The notes under the pieces: model-generated
What the model was told of the DNA's origin: nothing
What the model saw: only the letters and a program-made list of their open reading frames with translations
The model's database searches: none
Shown: positions 49,752 to 61,100 of the stretch, piece by piece
Numbering within the stretch: position 1 is the first letter of the stretch
Layout of the letters: each line of letters begins with the position of its first letter
Source: Lojkania enalia
Lineage: Eukaryota > Ascomycota > Dothideomycetes > Pleosporales
DNA: 64,000 bases
NCBI GenBank assembly: GCA_010094045.1
Contig: ML986593.1
Coordinates: 62,001-126,000 of the forward strand
Reading direction: 5' to 3'
Translations under genes and position numbers: made by a program

Positions 49752-52030
49752 TCAATGGTCGTATCCTGCCCCTCTTTGCCATGGGCTGGAGTTATTTGCA
49801 GCACGGTACGTCGGCTCATTCCTCAGGCTGCCTGCTCGTCCATATGGTGCTCCGTAACTGCCGCTTGGGGCAGGGCTAGCCCGGCCGTAGTACGATGGCG
49901 GATTGGACGAGGGTGACGGATCTTGGCTCATAGGCATTGAGGCTGACATCGGGCTCCGCGGCGGATCGGGTTGGTAATGCTCAGTGAAACCTCCTTCCTT
50001 GATTGCAAGCTGTCGCTCGCGGTCGGCAGAGCTGATCGAGAGCGAGTCGTCGTCATCATCAATGCCGGAACGTGGCTTGTTGTAAGAGTGTGTCCCTTTG
50101 CCTTCGCCACGAGCAGTCGCACCGAGCGCATCCAACTCAGTCGTGAGCTGAGTCTGAGATTTGATGAATGAACCGCGGTCGTCGCGCATTGGCTGGTAGC
50201 GTGTATCGGGATTCTTGGTAAACACTGCAAAGCCAGAAGCAACTAGAACCATGAGGAGAAGGACAAGAGCGAAGGCGGCGTTGTAAACGAAGAAGATGAC
50301 GCCCATCACTCCCGTTACAATACCCTATATTTGTGTAAGCGACAATTAGTATAACTCCCGCCACGAATACTTACAGGTTGATTAAATACGTTGGAGAAGA
50401 CGAGGAGGAAGATTGCGCTTAGGAAGTTGATAGCAGCAATGGCGATGTTGAAACCATTCGTCTTCTTGTCCATATAAGGTCGCATAACCGAGACACCAAT
50501 CAAAAGACCTGCCTCAATAAGAACCAAGGCAACAGCCTGAACGACCCCGCTTCCTTGGGCAAGGCCGACAAACATGCCCTTAATCAAGACGTGACCGAGA
50601 ATGGGGACGATAAAGTAGTAGGCGGCTGCCTTGAACTGTACATAGAGAAAGCCCCATTTGTTCAGAGATACCGGGTCCGAGTACAGAATGTAGGCAGGGT
50701 TCTTATGCATCGTAATAGATCGTTGAGCGATCCTGATTACCTTGGATGATGCCCAGCCGAGGATACAGATCATCGTTATGAGAGTAAAGATGGCCAGGAC
50801 AACCTCACCAGCAGAGTCGCGCTGTGTAAGTTCCCAGAAGCAAAGAACAACCATCTGGGGGAAGCCAATAAGGATAACACGGTACATAATGCCCTTGAGA
50901 ACGGTCTGCCATCCGTTTCGGAAATCAACAAACTTGTCACTCTTCATTTTGCCAGCCTTGACGAGACCTTCACAAATAAACTTAAAGGCGACGACGCCGA
51001 GAACAACAAACATGACGAAGATGATGAAGAAGGTGTAGCCAGTGAAGAAGATGTTGGTCGTCTCGATGCGAGCTTTGAACCCGACACGCCTGATGCCGTG
51101 GAGAATGATTCGGTCTTGGTTTTGAGCGTTGGTAGTGCCGGCGTTAGATCGAGCAAGGAGACGGCCAAGCATGCGCGTGGTGGCATCGAGAGCGCGCTTT
51201 ACCTTCTGTACCTCTACGGAGATGGTACTGAGCTGCGACAAATAAGTAGTCGGTGTTCCTCCCGTAGAACGCTGGTACCAGGTAGCCATTCTCTGTAAGA
51301 AACCGACGCGGATGATGCCCATGCTCCATTGGAAGTTCTGAGTCCAAGCGGCTACAATCGGGGGAAGAGGCATGGCGCACATGCCAAACAAAGCCTGAGC
51401 TTGGAAAAATCCAAAGAGAGACATGGCATTAGCTGCGACATGGGCGGCGGTGTTAGAGTGTCCTAATCCAGAAGTAATGGCAGATGCAACAAGACCCAGA
51501 CCAGCAATGATAGCAGTAACCCATGCAACGGCCTTCTGATCGACAGAATGGCCGTTGGAGAGTTCGGCCTCGACACAGGCAAGCTGTTCTTGGCTATCGG
51601 CATCGGAAATCTTGATTCGCACGACGGCGTCGAGGTCGGGAATGGTATAGAAGATGCCTGGGATCCTGCTCATGACATCGGAGGGAATCTCAATGTTTGA
51701 GTTAATGTCCAGCTTGCCCGCATTCATCGGGCACATAGGCTCCAGATCTTTGTTCTCGCACGGATCCAGGTTCTCATTCACAGCAGCGTAACCGTAGACG
51801 AGCAATTCTAGCGAAGCATTGACCCTGCCTGAGATCTCGGATACTCCCTGAATGTTGAAGCCCAAGCTGCGGTTATTTGGTGTGAAGGCGACATTAAAGA
51901 GGGTTGCGGAAAGTCCGGAATTCTCTTGGCACGGGTTGAGCGATTGCGAGAAGATGATGCGCTCGGCGGAGGCGAGTGGAAGGGCAGCGGCGCCCAGCAC
52001 GAGGAGCGATTTGAATAGCGAGAGAAGCAT
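49752..52030 (-). CDS. FLC-family TRP-like membrane protein (flavin carrier / calcium-related), 742 aa
   Basis: Homologue of yeast Flc1-3, multi-pass proteins of ER and plasma membranes tied to flavin/haem transport, calcium release and wall integrity. Exons are 50375-52030 and 49752-50324, with a 50-base intron that joins in phase. It has a signal peptide (about residues 1-22, ending SAERI). An ML-like luminal domain with paired cysteines runs to about residue 165. A TRP-like region of eight to ten membrane segments reaches about residue 590. A cytosolic tail rich in Ser, Pro, Gly and Tyr has an acidic DDDDDS patch. The architecture matches the ML-like plus TRP pairing of the family. The start ATG lies directly before a good signal peptide. 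Its long GC-rich upstream region is listed separately. Confidence 0.92.
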
Positions 52031-55000
52031 GTTTGGGTAGAGGTGCGAGGGTATTACGATCTGGGTAGGCTTGGAGGCGGGCGGCCCTCAGGAGATGCGT
52101 CGGGGTACTCTGGGCGAGTACGCAGCAGTCGGGGGTCAGCCAAACCAGCAGGCGTGCGAGTATCCCCTCTTTCAGCGAGTGTGTAGTTGTAGTGGTGGGG
52201 CAGAAGCCTAGGGGTTGAGTCCTGAGGATGTGAAAGGCGTCAACGAGCGAACGACGAAGGTGGCGGTAGTAGTACAAGTAGTAATGATGGTGGTGGTGGA
52301 AGTGGGAAGGTGTCGACTGGGAAACCGGGCAGCTACGAGGCGGGAGCTGGCGGGTCCGGGGCTGGGCGAATAAAAGAAGGGGAGAGGTTAACGACTGTGG
52401 TGGTTGCGATCAGCGGATCTTCCAGCTTTCCGCTTCAACGCAATCCAGAAATTAGTAGTTAATGGCGTCACGACACTGAGGCCCAGAGGGAGAGAATTTC
52501 TGGAGCGAGAGCCTGAGGGGGAGGAGCGAGTGTTGGTTGGGGCGGCCGGAGAGGATCCTAGCGGGAAGGACTGGCGGGCGTCTCACGGAAAGGGGTTCGA
52601 GACAGGCAAAGTCACGGGTGGAGCTAAATGTGTACACGCGGCTTTGGCCAGTGCCGGGTGCGGAGAAACGAGCGGGAGTGTGCTATTTCGCGGTTTGCTG
52701 CACTGGTGAATAATGCAACAAGAGACTGCAAGCGGCGGCGGTAGTGGTGGTGGCAGCAGTAGATAATCAATGTCTTTTTGTCTCCCGTTCCTCTGTGGTG
52801 TCGCTGCCAAAAATACACGGGCTCACTCGCTCTTGCCTCTCGCGGCGCGGGCCTGGACTGCGCTGGTGTCGTGCCTGCCCTCTTGCGGGCGAGTCGCCTC
52901 TCCCAAGAGCCGCTTCCGGAAAGCGCGACCGTGGCAGCTCCGCCACACTCAGCACTCCAGCTTCATTTCGCAACCGTCAGCCGCCAGCCAATAAATGTAG
53001 CCGTCCGAATCCGGACAGATGCTATGCCCTGGCCTGCTGACTGAACTCAGGGTTGCGCGCTCGGGGCCTTCTAATAATCGCCTCCCCTCTCTGCCCAGAA
53101 CAGGAGTCGGGGCACTAATTACTGGACTGGATCGTGACCACCGCCCAGAGTTGCACTCGTGTTCGCAATTATTCGCGCCTCCATCCTTACCGCCCTCCGC
53201 TGGACCCTCACCATGGCTCAGCGTTCTCGTGCCTCCCCCTGTTCTTCACGACGGACAGACACAGCACGCCTCTCTCGGACTGCGTCTCTCCCGGTGCGGT
53301 GCGCGGCGCGCGTAGCAAACATCTGCCATGATGAGTTTGTTTCCAGTCTTCATATTTTCCCCGTGAATGCCTGCAGCTTCTGCGACGGCACCTGCAGGCA
53401 CTGGCAATTCGGCCGCCCTTCTGCGGCGCCTTGAGTTTGACGACCGCCTCCCCATCCGTGCGCCAGCATCGCAGTCGAGGGATGGCCGTGCGCAAACGCT
53501 GCAAACACGCCCAGGCCAAGAGGAGCCCAGATGCAGTGCGCATCTTGTAGCCTATCAGACGAGAGGCCGGCCCCCTTGGCCTGCGACGTCGATGTCTCAC
53601 ATCCGCAGATCTGACCGCCCTAAACATGCCGTTGCATCGGACTGCTCCACAACACAATACCGCATCGTTGAAATGGCCGGCAAAGGAAACCTCTAGCCAC
53701 ATCCCATATCGAGTGATATACATGCACATCAAGGGACCTGTGAAAATCATCATTGCCAGCCTCTTCAAGTATGCAGGCTGCGTATGAATTTCCGTGTCTC
53801 GTGATATTGCTACCTCCTGTCCAGCTGATCAAATAGAGAGAACGCCACTCAATGCTCCATAATTGCCCTTGTCAATCCCAGGTCGTTATCCGCAGCCCTG
53901 GAATGTTCCTGCAGCATTGCCATTCCTCAAGCAGAAGATATTGAAAGATCTCAGAATGCATCGTGAACGAGTAGTCTCTGAGGGACTTAGAAACGGAGTC
54001 AAACTATAAGCTTACCGTCTCTCTACATATAGCCAGACGTAGCAGGACAGACGAATCAGGAGCCAACCACCTGTTGAAAATGCATGCGAAGTCACACGGC
54101 CTATATGCAGAGATCTCAGTTCCAGCGAAACATGATATGGAGGGCAAATAATTGCACCGCCAACATTTTCCCAAATACCTTCGGGTATTCATAACATCAA
54201 AATCGGACGCTCTATCCTCTTATCCTTTCACCGTATCAGCTATGTCCCTTTTCTCTACCGAACCCTCACCTCTACACCACACTAACAAACGCACATTAAA
54301 CTTCAACCGTACACTCACTCCGCGCTCCGATATGCCAGCCTCACAGGGCCCCGTCAGCGTCCTCGCAAACATGTACGTATAGTGTATCTGGTTTATCGGG
54401 CGGTACTTTGCACAGCCTCAAACCGGGCCCCAATTTTCATTAAAAAGGAGCGTTTGACCCCGTGTGATAGGTAGCTGTAATATATATCGTGATGTTCATC
54501 TGCGCACACGAACGAGTGATGGTGAGATTGGGGGATGGGGAACGCGTCATGTAGAGCGCGAGGTGGACTGTTTATAGTGCCAGTACGGGGTAAGGTACGG
54601 TGCTATGTACACTGTTTCGTATGTGATACATGATATGATTATTTGGGGGTTTGGTTGGTGGGGTATGTGTATAAGGTTTTAGAACAATAAGAATAAAGGC
54701 CTAGGGTGTAACTAAGTTTTAAGCTTATATCGCCCGACCGGATCGGAAGGATGCATATATGCGGCGCGGTTTCGTTCCGTTTCTTATATCAAAGGCGGAG
54801 CTTGATTTTGCGTTTTGTTGTTCGACACTTAAGTTTTAGTTGGATGGGGAATAGTGGCAGTTTGTGTTAGTACGTAGTGATGATAGCTATCATCGCTGCA
54901 TGTTATAAATTCGTAATGTCGGTCAAAGTGATGCTTGGATGACTAGTTCTTAGCACGTGATTCCAAAAAGGTACAGTATTTAGTCGACCGGCTTACTATT

Positions 55001-55302
55001 GTAAAACACAGCGGCTTTTTTATGACATCATAATGCGGATCCCGATTTAGGCGGATATTAGACTTTGGCAGTTAGAGATATTGAGATACAGGCATTCTTG
55101 GACTCAATATCCGGTTTTAGACGACTGATTCGCCGGTTCAGAATAGAGTCCTTTTACCACGACGTGATTCTGGTGAGGAGGTCGTTGTCGACAAATATAA
55201 TCGTGATGCGAATCTTATTGTAGATGAGCATCGTCCTTCAGTAGTTATCGTTACTGAAACTCGGACATTCTTCAACTCAATATCCGCTATTAGTAGCACG
55301 CC
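52031..55302. other. Long upstream and intergenic region of the FLC-like gene
   Basis: The first 1.7 kb is GC-rich, with CT-rich and GGT/GGC microsatellite-like stretches (about 52735-52765). It reads like a long promoter and 5' leader. The rest becomes AT-rich. Overlapping open frames near 53208-53768 are Arg/Cys-rich shadows with no domain. An imperfect direct repeat (55093-55120 and 55266-55293) lies just outside the transposon. No gene is called. Confidence 0.5.
55093..55293. repeat. Imperfect direct repeat pair
   Basis: A segment of about 28 bases, starting CATTCTTGGACTCAATATCC at 55093, recurs at 55266 as CATTCTTCAACTCAATATCC with a few changes. The copies are 173 bases apart, just left of the pogo-like element. 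They may be remnants of another degraded repeat. Confidence 0.5.
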
Positions 55303-55304
55303 TA

Positions 55305-55324
55305 ACGTAGTTTACAAGCGAGCG
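55305..55324 (+). repeat. Left terminal inverted repeat of the pogo-like element
   Basis: Reads ACGTAGTTTACAAGCGAGCG from the TA junction. The first 11 bases and the CGAGCG block match the right end exactly; three bases between them differ. Confidence 0.85.
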
Positions 55325-55549
55325 TCCAGTACAAGCTAGCGCCCACCTCAACCAACTGCAGACGGTTATAACACAATAATAATCAACAACGTGCGCAGAT
55401 GCTACAGGAAGCAATAGTCTTTTATATTATTCGGTACCGGAGATATTGATTTGGCACATACGAAAATTATATCCAGGCTGTTTACAGCACCTACAGCGCT
55501 GTCGAAGCTGCTTTAAATCAAACCCTCCAATCATGCATATCCTTCCTAA

Positions 55550-56325
55550 ACTACCTCTCAACGTTGTTTTGAGCGATAATCTCCTCATCGTTAGCCTTTG
55601 TTAGAGACCCTTGCCTCTACATCAGCTTTATTTTTCACTATCTCTACTTTATTACTACTATATTCGCCCTTCTAAGGCTCTTAATCCAATCGCGTATTAG
55701 CGCGACTAAAATTGATATCTACTTATAATTACTTAGCTGAATACCCTTTATTTAACAGTATCTTTCTAAAGCAGTAACAACTAGCTAAGACAATATCTAG
55801 CCTATAATAAAGCCTATCTTAATGAAATTATAGGCATCTTCGTTTAGAATGCTATACTAATTTTTTATACCCTACAGAAACCTAAACTACACACCTACAA
55901 TCTCTGGATCTTTATATAGAGCTTGATGGTAATTATAGTGTCGATTATATCAAGCTCTGGGGTGATCGGTACGCTTTACGAAGTTTTGAGACCAGTAGAT
56001 ACCAACCTGGCCAGCACCATGCTCAGCTAGTAATCGATTAGTTAAATTTCGTACGGCATCTAACGTAGGCGAAAGCTCTCGTGAATCAATTTCAAGGATA
56101 TGTCTGATAATTACCTTCTCTTCAATATTAGTGAGCTTTGAATTAGGCTCACAATCGCGTTGCGCAGCAATCCCGACCCATTGTTATCAAAAGGTCTTTT
56201 GATCGCACTGGAAAGTTAATACAGCGCGATTTTCGCTTCGAATTTGTTTCTTTATTAACAACAGAGGTGGTAAGGAGAACCTGAGTCTCTTTGCAGATTG
56301 ATTGCGCGTTGTTGTGTTTAGGCAT
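55550..56325 (-). pseudogene. Transposase remnant of the pogo-like element
   Basis: Starts at an ATG (56325; MPKHNNAQSICKE) and runs to a stop near 56149. After that stop it continues with recognisable Tc5/CENP-B-type helix-turn-helix sequence (NSKLTNIEEKVIIRHIL; VRNLTNRLLAEHGAGQVG) to about 55985. A frame change and many TAG/TAA stops precede the segment DPEIVGV and YNFIKIGF. The DDE catalytic core is not recognisable, so it was either deleted or mutated beyond reading. Confidence 0.75.
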
Positions 56326-56369
56326 CGCGTGTAGAAGGGAGTGCACTGTCTGAAATTAATTGGGGTGAG

Positions 56370-56389
56370 CGCTCGATCGTAAACTACGT
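56370..56389 (-). repeat. Right terminal inverted repeat of the pogo-like element
   Basis: The reverse complement from 56389 reads ACGTAGTTTACGATCGAGCG, matching the left end in 17 of 20 positions. It is followed outward by the second TA. Confidence 0.85.
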
Positions 56390-56391
56390 TA

Positions 56392-57161
56392 CATATTTTG
56401 AAGACTCTATCTCTTGATCCAGAGTTTAAGGTACAGGCGACCGGACATCTTAAATTTAGTATCCATATAATAATTAGTTTTGATGTATTTCCGAAGGAGT
56501 GATTGACGAATTAAAACTCTTGAAAAAGACTATCCTGCAGGGGATTTGAATTGAAGTACAATATGACAGAAGTCCAAAGAACAAGTCATCTTCTAATAGT
56601 AGCTCTCGGATTCAGACAGAATCAATGTTTTTGGTGGCGTTGGGTACGTTTGAGCTAAATTTTTTACATAGACGTGAACTCTTAATATGTAATTTCTATC
56701 CGCTTTTTGACTTGATATAATGCTTGCCCAATCATTCTTTAGATGGAATTCATTGGTTATGTATTCGGCCGGCTTTAGTTCTCCATGAACATGTCGCGAT
56801 ATAGCTTTTGAAACAATATATGCCAAGAAATTCCCTGCCTAAGAAACCATTGTAGCAGCGGAACCGCCCATCTACTCATATTAAGCTTTTAGACACGGCT
56901 AGACATGGGATATCGACATGCTAAATTTTGTCGCCTATGGAAGAGGCAAAAATGCTGTTTTAGAACTAGACAGTGCACTACAGGAGATAGAAGAAATGTA
57001 ACGACAGATTTTAAGTACCTGGCAAGAACTCGCCTACAAACAGAACTCACTCACTCTCCTTCCCCCCCCCCTCATACCGCTACATAATCTCCGATTTTCA
57101 TCATCAGCCCTCATCACCTGTCACCCATTACCCCCATTACAGCATCCTCACGCAAACAGCG
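56392..57161. other. Intergenic region between transposon and repeat-protein gene
   Basis: 770 AT-rich bases with short interrupted frames only. It contains the 3' region of the repeat-protein gene, including a run of C around 57062-57070. No gene is seen. Confidence 0.5.
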
Positions 57162-57752
57162 CTAGTTGTCATTGTTATTCCCATTCCGATTACCAGCACC
57201 CCTAACCACAACCCGATCTCCATTCTTCGCGAGGCGCTCGATGACAGCGGCATCCCTCTTGTTCTCATTATTGCCGCGATTATTACCCCTCTTGCTACTG
57301 TTGTTCTCATTGTTCCCGACGCGGGCTCTCTTGTTGAGACTATTATCATTATTATTCCCATTTCCAGCCTCACGCTCGAAAATCGAGTTGTTCTCATTAC
57401 TATTGCGTCCATTTCCCCTCTTGTTGTTATTCTCGTTGTTCCCGCCACGAGCTCTCTTGTCGAGGTTGTTATTCCCATTTCCAGCCTCTCGCTCAACAGC
57501 CGCATTATTCCCATTATTATTGCGTCCATTCCCTCTCTTGTTGAGGTTCTCATTATTATTGCCATTGCCATTCAAAACCCTTCCATTCCCAGCCTCGCGC
57601 TCCAAAACTGCATTATTATTGTTTCTATTTCCGTTCCCGTTTCCGGGCTCCCTGGCTTGAACCTTATTTTCATTATTCCCATTATTGTACGGGACAGCGG
57701 CTGCTGCGGTCAGGACGGCAAGGGTGCCGGTGAGGAGGAGAGTGAGCTTCAT
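57162..57752 (-). CDS. Secreted Asn/Gly-rich repeat protein with Lys-Arg sites (candidate Kex2-processed precursor), 196 aa
   Basis: Single-exon gene starting at the ATG at 57752. Residues 1-19 are a clear signal peptide (MKLTLLLTGTLAVLTAAAA). The rest is about one third Asn, with Gly, Arg and Glu, no Cys or Trp and a single Tyr and Phe. About three and a half repeats of roughly 40 residues can be aligned. Landmarks are EREAGNG (residues 51, 87 and 126) and KRGNGR or a close variant (residues 72, 111 and 154). There are six Lys-Arg pairs (72, 99, 111, 141, 154, 165), the cleavage signal of the Golgi protease Kex2. Secretion plus KR-punctuated repeats fits fungal Kex2-processed repeat proteins and some RiPP precursors. 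No UstY-like oxidase or other tailoring gene is nearby, so a RiPP product is not supported. It could instead be an intact wall or matrix protein. It lies 0.8 kb from the transposon. Function unknown. Confidence 0.8.
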   Translation of the reverse strand: MKLTLLLTGTLAVLTAAAAVPYNNGNNENKVQAREPGNGNGNRNNNNAVLEREAGNGRVLNGNGNNNENLNKRGNGRNNNGNNAAVEREAGNGNNNLDKRARGGNNENNNKRGNGRNSNENNSIFEREAGNGNNNDNSLNKRARVGNNENNSSKRGNNRGNNENKRDAAVIERLAKNGDRVVVRGAGNRNGNNNDN

Positions 57753-58726
57753 CGTGCTTTGATAGATAAAATGTGGTATCTTAGTATCTGACGCCGTGCG
57801 TCTTGAGAAAGAGATGGAGAGGAGGAGGATATAATCAATATGTTGTCTACTTTGCTTCGGAAGTAACTGAGCTGTAGATCAGTAAATCCGTTCTCTAGAC
57901 TACTATTTATCTTCCACAGTGCACCTCCTCGTTCTCACCACACTCACACAATAAAATCAAAATCGTACATCTCAATCCAATACACCGTCCGTCAATCTCC
58001 GATCCAGTAGTCCACAACCCCTCGACTCCGAATACGAGAACTTCCATACGAGGCAATACATCCCGCATCATCGATATCCGTCACGGGAATTTCATCCTGT
58101 CTCCAGTGACCCAAACCCACCTTCCCAATCGGCCTTATTATGTTCGCGAATTTTCGAATATCATATATGAATTTTCGGAATGCTACATGGCTGTGAAACA
58201 TCTCCCACGTGCGCGCAATAACCTCGACATAGAGCGGCGGACATGACGAGACGCACGAAGATAAAATGGAATTGCGAACTCCTTGTTCTTACTGTATTTT
58301 CGATGGCGCTCCTGCAGTCCGAATGGATATGTGATGGTGTTTGTGAGATTCGATATATTACGCATACTCGACCAATGTCCGAAGAACCTGCCTTTCTTCT
58401 CGACGAAACCCGAGTGTGTCTTGGGGGACGAGGTATGGAAGTCCGATCGTTGTTGAGAGGCCAGGCACGAAACTATTTTCCCAAACCTGTGACTAAATTA
58501 GAAAAAGTGGAAAATCAAGATCACGGGCAATGCTTGTAAAACATTGTGTGAAAAGAGAGATGTTCGTCCTAAATTGCATCTATATTGTTAGGTAAATGAT
58601 CTATTGTCATATTTATCCAGTGCTGAAACCCTATGTGCAACTTCGTTCACCGCAATCATAGCCTCGTAGTGCAGAATATCGAAAGAAACAATAATAGCCA
58701 AAGCCGGGAAAAAGCGATGTACCCTA
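57753..58726. other. Promoter of the repeat protein and 3' region of the Det1-like gene
   Basis: 974 bases with no supportable gene. A CT/GA-rich stretch lies immediately upstream of the repeat-protein ATG. Confidence 0.5.
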
Positions 58727-60583
58727 TCAATAAATCTCATCGAATCTATTCCTCTCCTCCCTCTTCATCCTTTCAATATCAGACTCCGTCTTTCCTTGCT
58801 CTTTCAGGATGTCGACATCGTCTTTCTCATCCTCTCTTTCATTTTCGCTTTTCTCAACAATCATATCTCCTTTTAGTGCTTCTCTCAAGATCGGTTTTTC
58901 ATCTAAAGTCTTATGTTTTGTAAGGACTGCGTCGTCGCTTGTCCCGCCTCCAGCATCTCCATCTCCAAGCGCGTCAGCCATCGCACCGGAGCCCATTCCT
59001 GACTCTTCTACCCAAGTCTTCTCACTCTGCTTACGGGCAGCTTTGCGGTCTTTGCTTTGTTGGCGCTGTTTCGAGCTAGCCCTGAGTTTCGACTTGCCGT
59101 GGGTACCGTTTGAGTGCCTGGAAGGAGAGCTGTGATTATGATTATGAACATGAAGGTGATTCATGCCAGGAAAGTAATCCGAGTCATCAGAAAACCCTTC
59201 ACCTGGTGTGCCTGGGGCCAAATGTCCCATAATGGCGACGGTTCGGGGTATAGACTTGCCATTGGGTCTTCCGGTACCCTCAGCGTCACTGCTGGCTCCT
59301 TTATCATCCTCAGAGCTCGACAAGTCATCCGAGGCGTCATTGGGCGAAGCTGGCGTTAGTGGTAATGCAGGAATGGGTACTTGTTTTACACTGTGCTTTC
59401 GAGACAGTTTCGAAGGCGTCGGTTCGGCAACTGTTGGTATGTGATCGGCTTCTTGTGATGCAATTGGGTGATCATCTTGCTCGTCCTTTGAAGGTAGGGC
59501 AGGTACTGGCAATGGGCCACCTAAGTAGTCGGCGGTGTTTTTCCGCATCGCCCTGCGAGGCCAGTTGATTTTATCATGATTGCAGCCGTTGGCGCAACCC
59601 CCCCACCGGCGAACGGGAATAGTAGGAGAATTGTTGAGGTTGCCCGGAGCGGGTAGCCCTTTAGATGGCGCGGTTGTAGTTCCGTTGCCGGCACTTGCAG
59701 CTGCAGCTCGTCTTTTCAATTCGGACCATGTTCTGAGTTCGTTTTCGAGGATGTATTTGCCATTGGTGGGATTCTGCTTCATGACAATGAACTCGCAATG
59801 ATTAACATTGCGTAGATCCTCAAAGTACTCGACGGACCAGTGGTACCTACTACTATTAGAATATCTTCTTTTGAGTACTTTGTGCAGGTTGAAGTAAACA
59901 TACCATTTCATGAGAAAGACCCTCGTCATCAGTCCATGCGTGACCAGCACACATACACTAGGAAAATCTGCCTCTCCAAACGACCTCCATAAGCTCTCGT
60001 TAAAGCCACTTATCCGATCGTAGGCGTCAGCAGCGCTCTCTCCGTTGGGGATGCGGTAGAAGAAATGGCCATAGTCGGCCCTCTCCTGCCACATCCTCTC
60101 CATTTCGGCAGAGCACGGCTGGAAGTTTCCGAAATCCTGTTCTCGAAGCCGCGGCTCTTCGTAGACCTTGATTTTATGGCGGGGAAACGGAGAAGGTGTG
60201 GGGTCGTCGGAGGTTAGAGAGCGGAGGATGCCCTCGGTGGTCTCGCGAGTGCGGCGGTAGGGGGAAGTGAAGAACTGGAGGGTATCATCTGGTTTGAGCA
60301 TAGAACGAAGCCGCCGTCCAGCTTCCTCTGCCTACAAGCCCCAGTGCGGTGAGCCATTTGCCCGATAGTCGAAGCGCAGACGGGTGCAGAGCTGAGCTGA
60401 TAACATACTTGATTCCAGCCATCAGGGGTTAGTTTGACCCTGTGGTCTGGTATAAACTGATGGATGTCGCGGTTCTTGTTTCCTTCAGATTGGGCGTGGC
60501 GGACCAAAATTATCATCTACAGATTATATTAGCAATCGTGCTGTGGGGATGTAATGTGAAGAACTAGCCCGAGGTTTCCCCAT
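58727..60583 (-). CDS. Histidine phosphatase (phosphoglycerate mutase-like), homologue of yeast Det1, 556 aa
   Basis: Acid-phosphatase-fold enzyme; the yeast relative acts in sterol transport. Best exons: 60569-60583, 60409-60516, 59904-60331 and 58727-59846, which join in frame. Catalytic features are the RHG motif LVRHAQSEGN, a downstream Arg (SPYRRTRET), and the second histidine in LVTHGLMTR. The C-terminal half is low-complexity (Ser, Lys, Asp), with NHLHVHNHNHSS and a Lys/Arg stretch. Exon 1 encodes only MGKPR and would need a GC-AG intron (GCTAGT donor). The fallback start is the ATG at 60516, which sits right after a TAG that looks like an acceptor. The 57-base intron at 59847-59903 has no stop and a length divisible by three. 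I treat it as an intron because removing it restores a continuous MKW-YHWSVEYFEDLRN. The gene is divergent from the DUF1168 gene. Confidence 0.9.
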
Positions 60584-61100
60584 GGTTAAGGTATTTAAAG
60601 ATCCAAAGGGAGTTTATGTATTAGCGAGAGAGTAGGTATTTATGAGAGCGTGCGGGCTCGAGGTGGGGAGGAGACAGGTGAACGATGTCGACAGAGTGGA
60701 GGGAGCAGGTGTGAAACAGTCGTGACAGTGTTTCGAGGCCGAGTTCATGCGCCCAGCATGAGCGGCAACTTTGGCGCAACTGGCCGCTACCGCCCGCCGT
60801 AATGCAGGGCGCGCGCGCTAACAAATCCGTGGGCCCGAGCGTCACGCCCTAAACACTACCCGCCCGCGTCAACTCACTGCTGCATTCACTCCTCATGCCT
60901 AATCGAGCCGTCGTATTTACCCCACGAGCTTGCTAAGCGCAATCCAAACAAAACCACTGCGTTCGGCGCACTCCCACCCCCCTACTAGCCAATTCTACCT
61001 TCCGACAAGGCAAACCGCCAACCGGCTGCTCGTGCGAGCTTTCTGCGCCTCAGCCAAAGCATCTAGCCCCGGACAGTCGAGACCATCCCTCCGAGCAGTC
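60584..61100. promoter_or_regulatory. Divergent promoter between the Det1-like and DUF1168 genes
   Basis: 517 GC-rich bases between two divergent housekeeping-type genes, with pyrimidine-rich stretches before the plus-strand start. The frame of the DUF1168 gene stays open upstream of its ATG but has no earlier ATG. Confidence 0.55.

Larger units (their letters stand above)
55303..56391 (-). mobile_element. RIP-mutated, internally deleted pogo/Fot1-like DNA transposon
   Basis: The element spans 55305-56389 and is flanked by TA on both sides (55303-55304 and 56390-56391), the target duplication of Tc1/mariner-pogo elements. Terminal inverted repeats start ACGTAGTTTAC at each end, then share CGAGCG. 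After a short left-side insertion they continue to match, mostly with C-to-T differences. Inside, on the minus strand, are fragments of a pogo-type transposase: a helix-turn-helix region with LTNIEEKVI and GAGQVGIYWSQNFVKR, then DPEIVGV, then YNFIKIGFIIG. TAG and TAA stops stand where Gln and Trp codons are expected, as RIP produces. At about 1.08 kb it is well short of a full element of roughly 1.8 kb and it cannot encode an active transposase. Confidence 0.85.

Noticed and set aside
53208..53768. 186-codon minus-strand frame, rich in Arg and Cys
   Set aside because: It lies in the GC-rich upstream region of the FLC-like gene, overlaps long frames on the other strand and has a composition typical of non-coding GC-rich DNA.
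57162..57752. The repeat protein as an alpha-type mating pheromone precursor or ustiloxin-like RiPP
   Set aside because: The repeats hold no Trp or Cys, almost no aromatic residues and no conserved short core between KR sites, and no UstY-like oxidase gene is nearby.
60930..61100. An N-terminal extension of the DUF1168 protein resembling a mitochondrial presequence
   Set aside because: The extended frame has no ATG before 61101, and the family core starts soon after that ATG.
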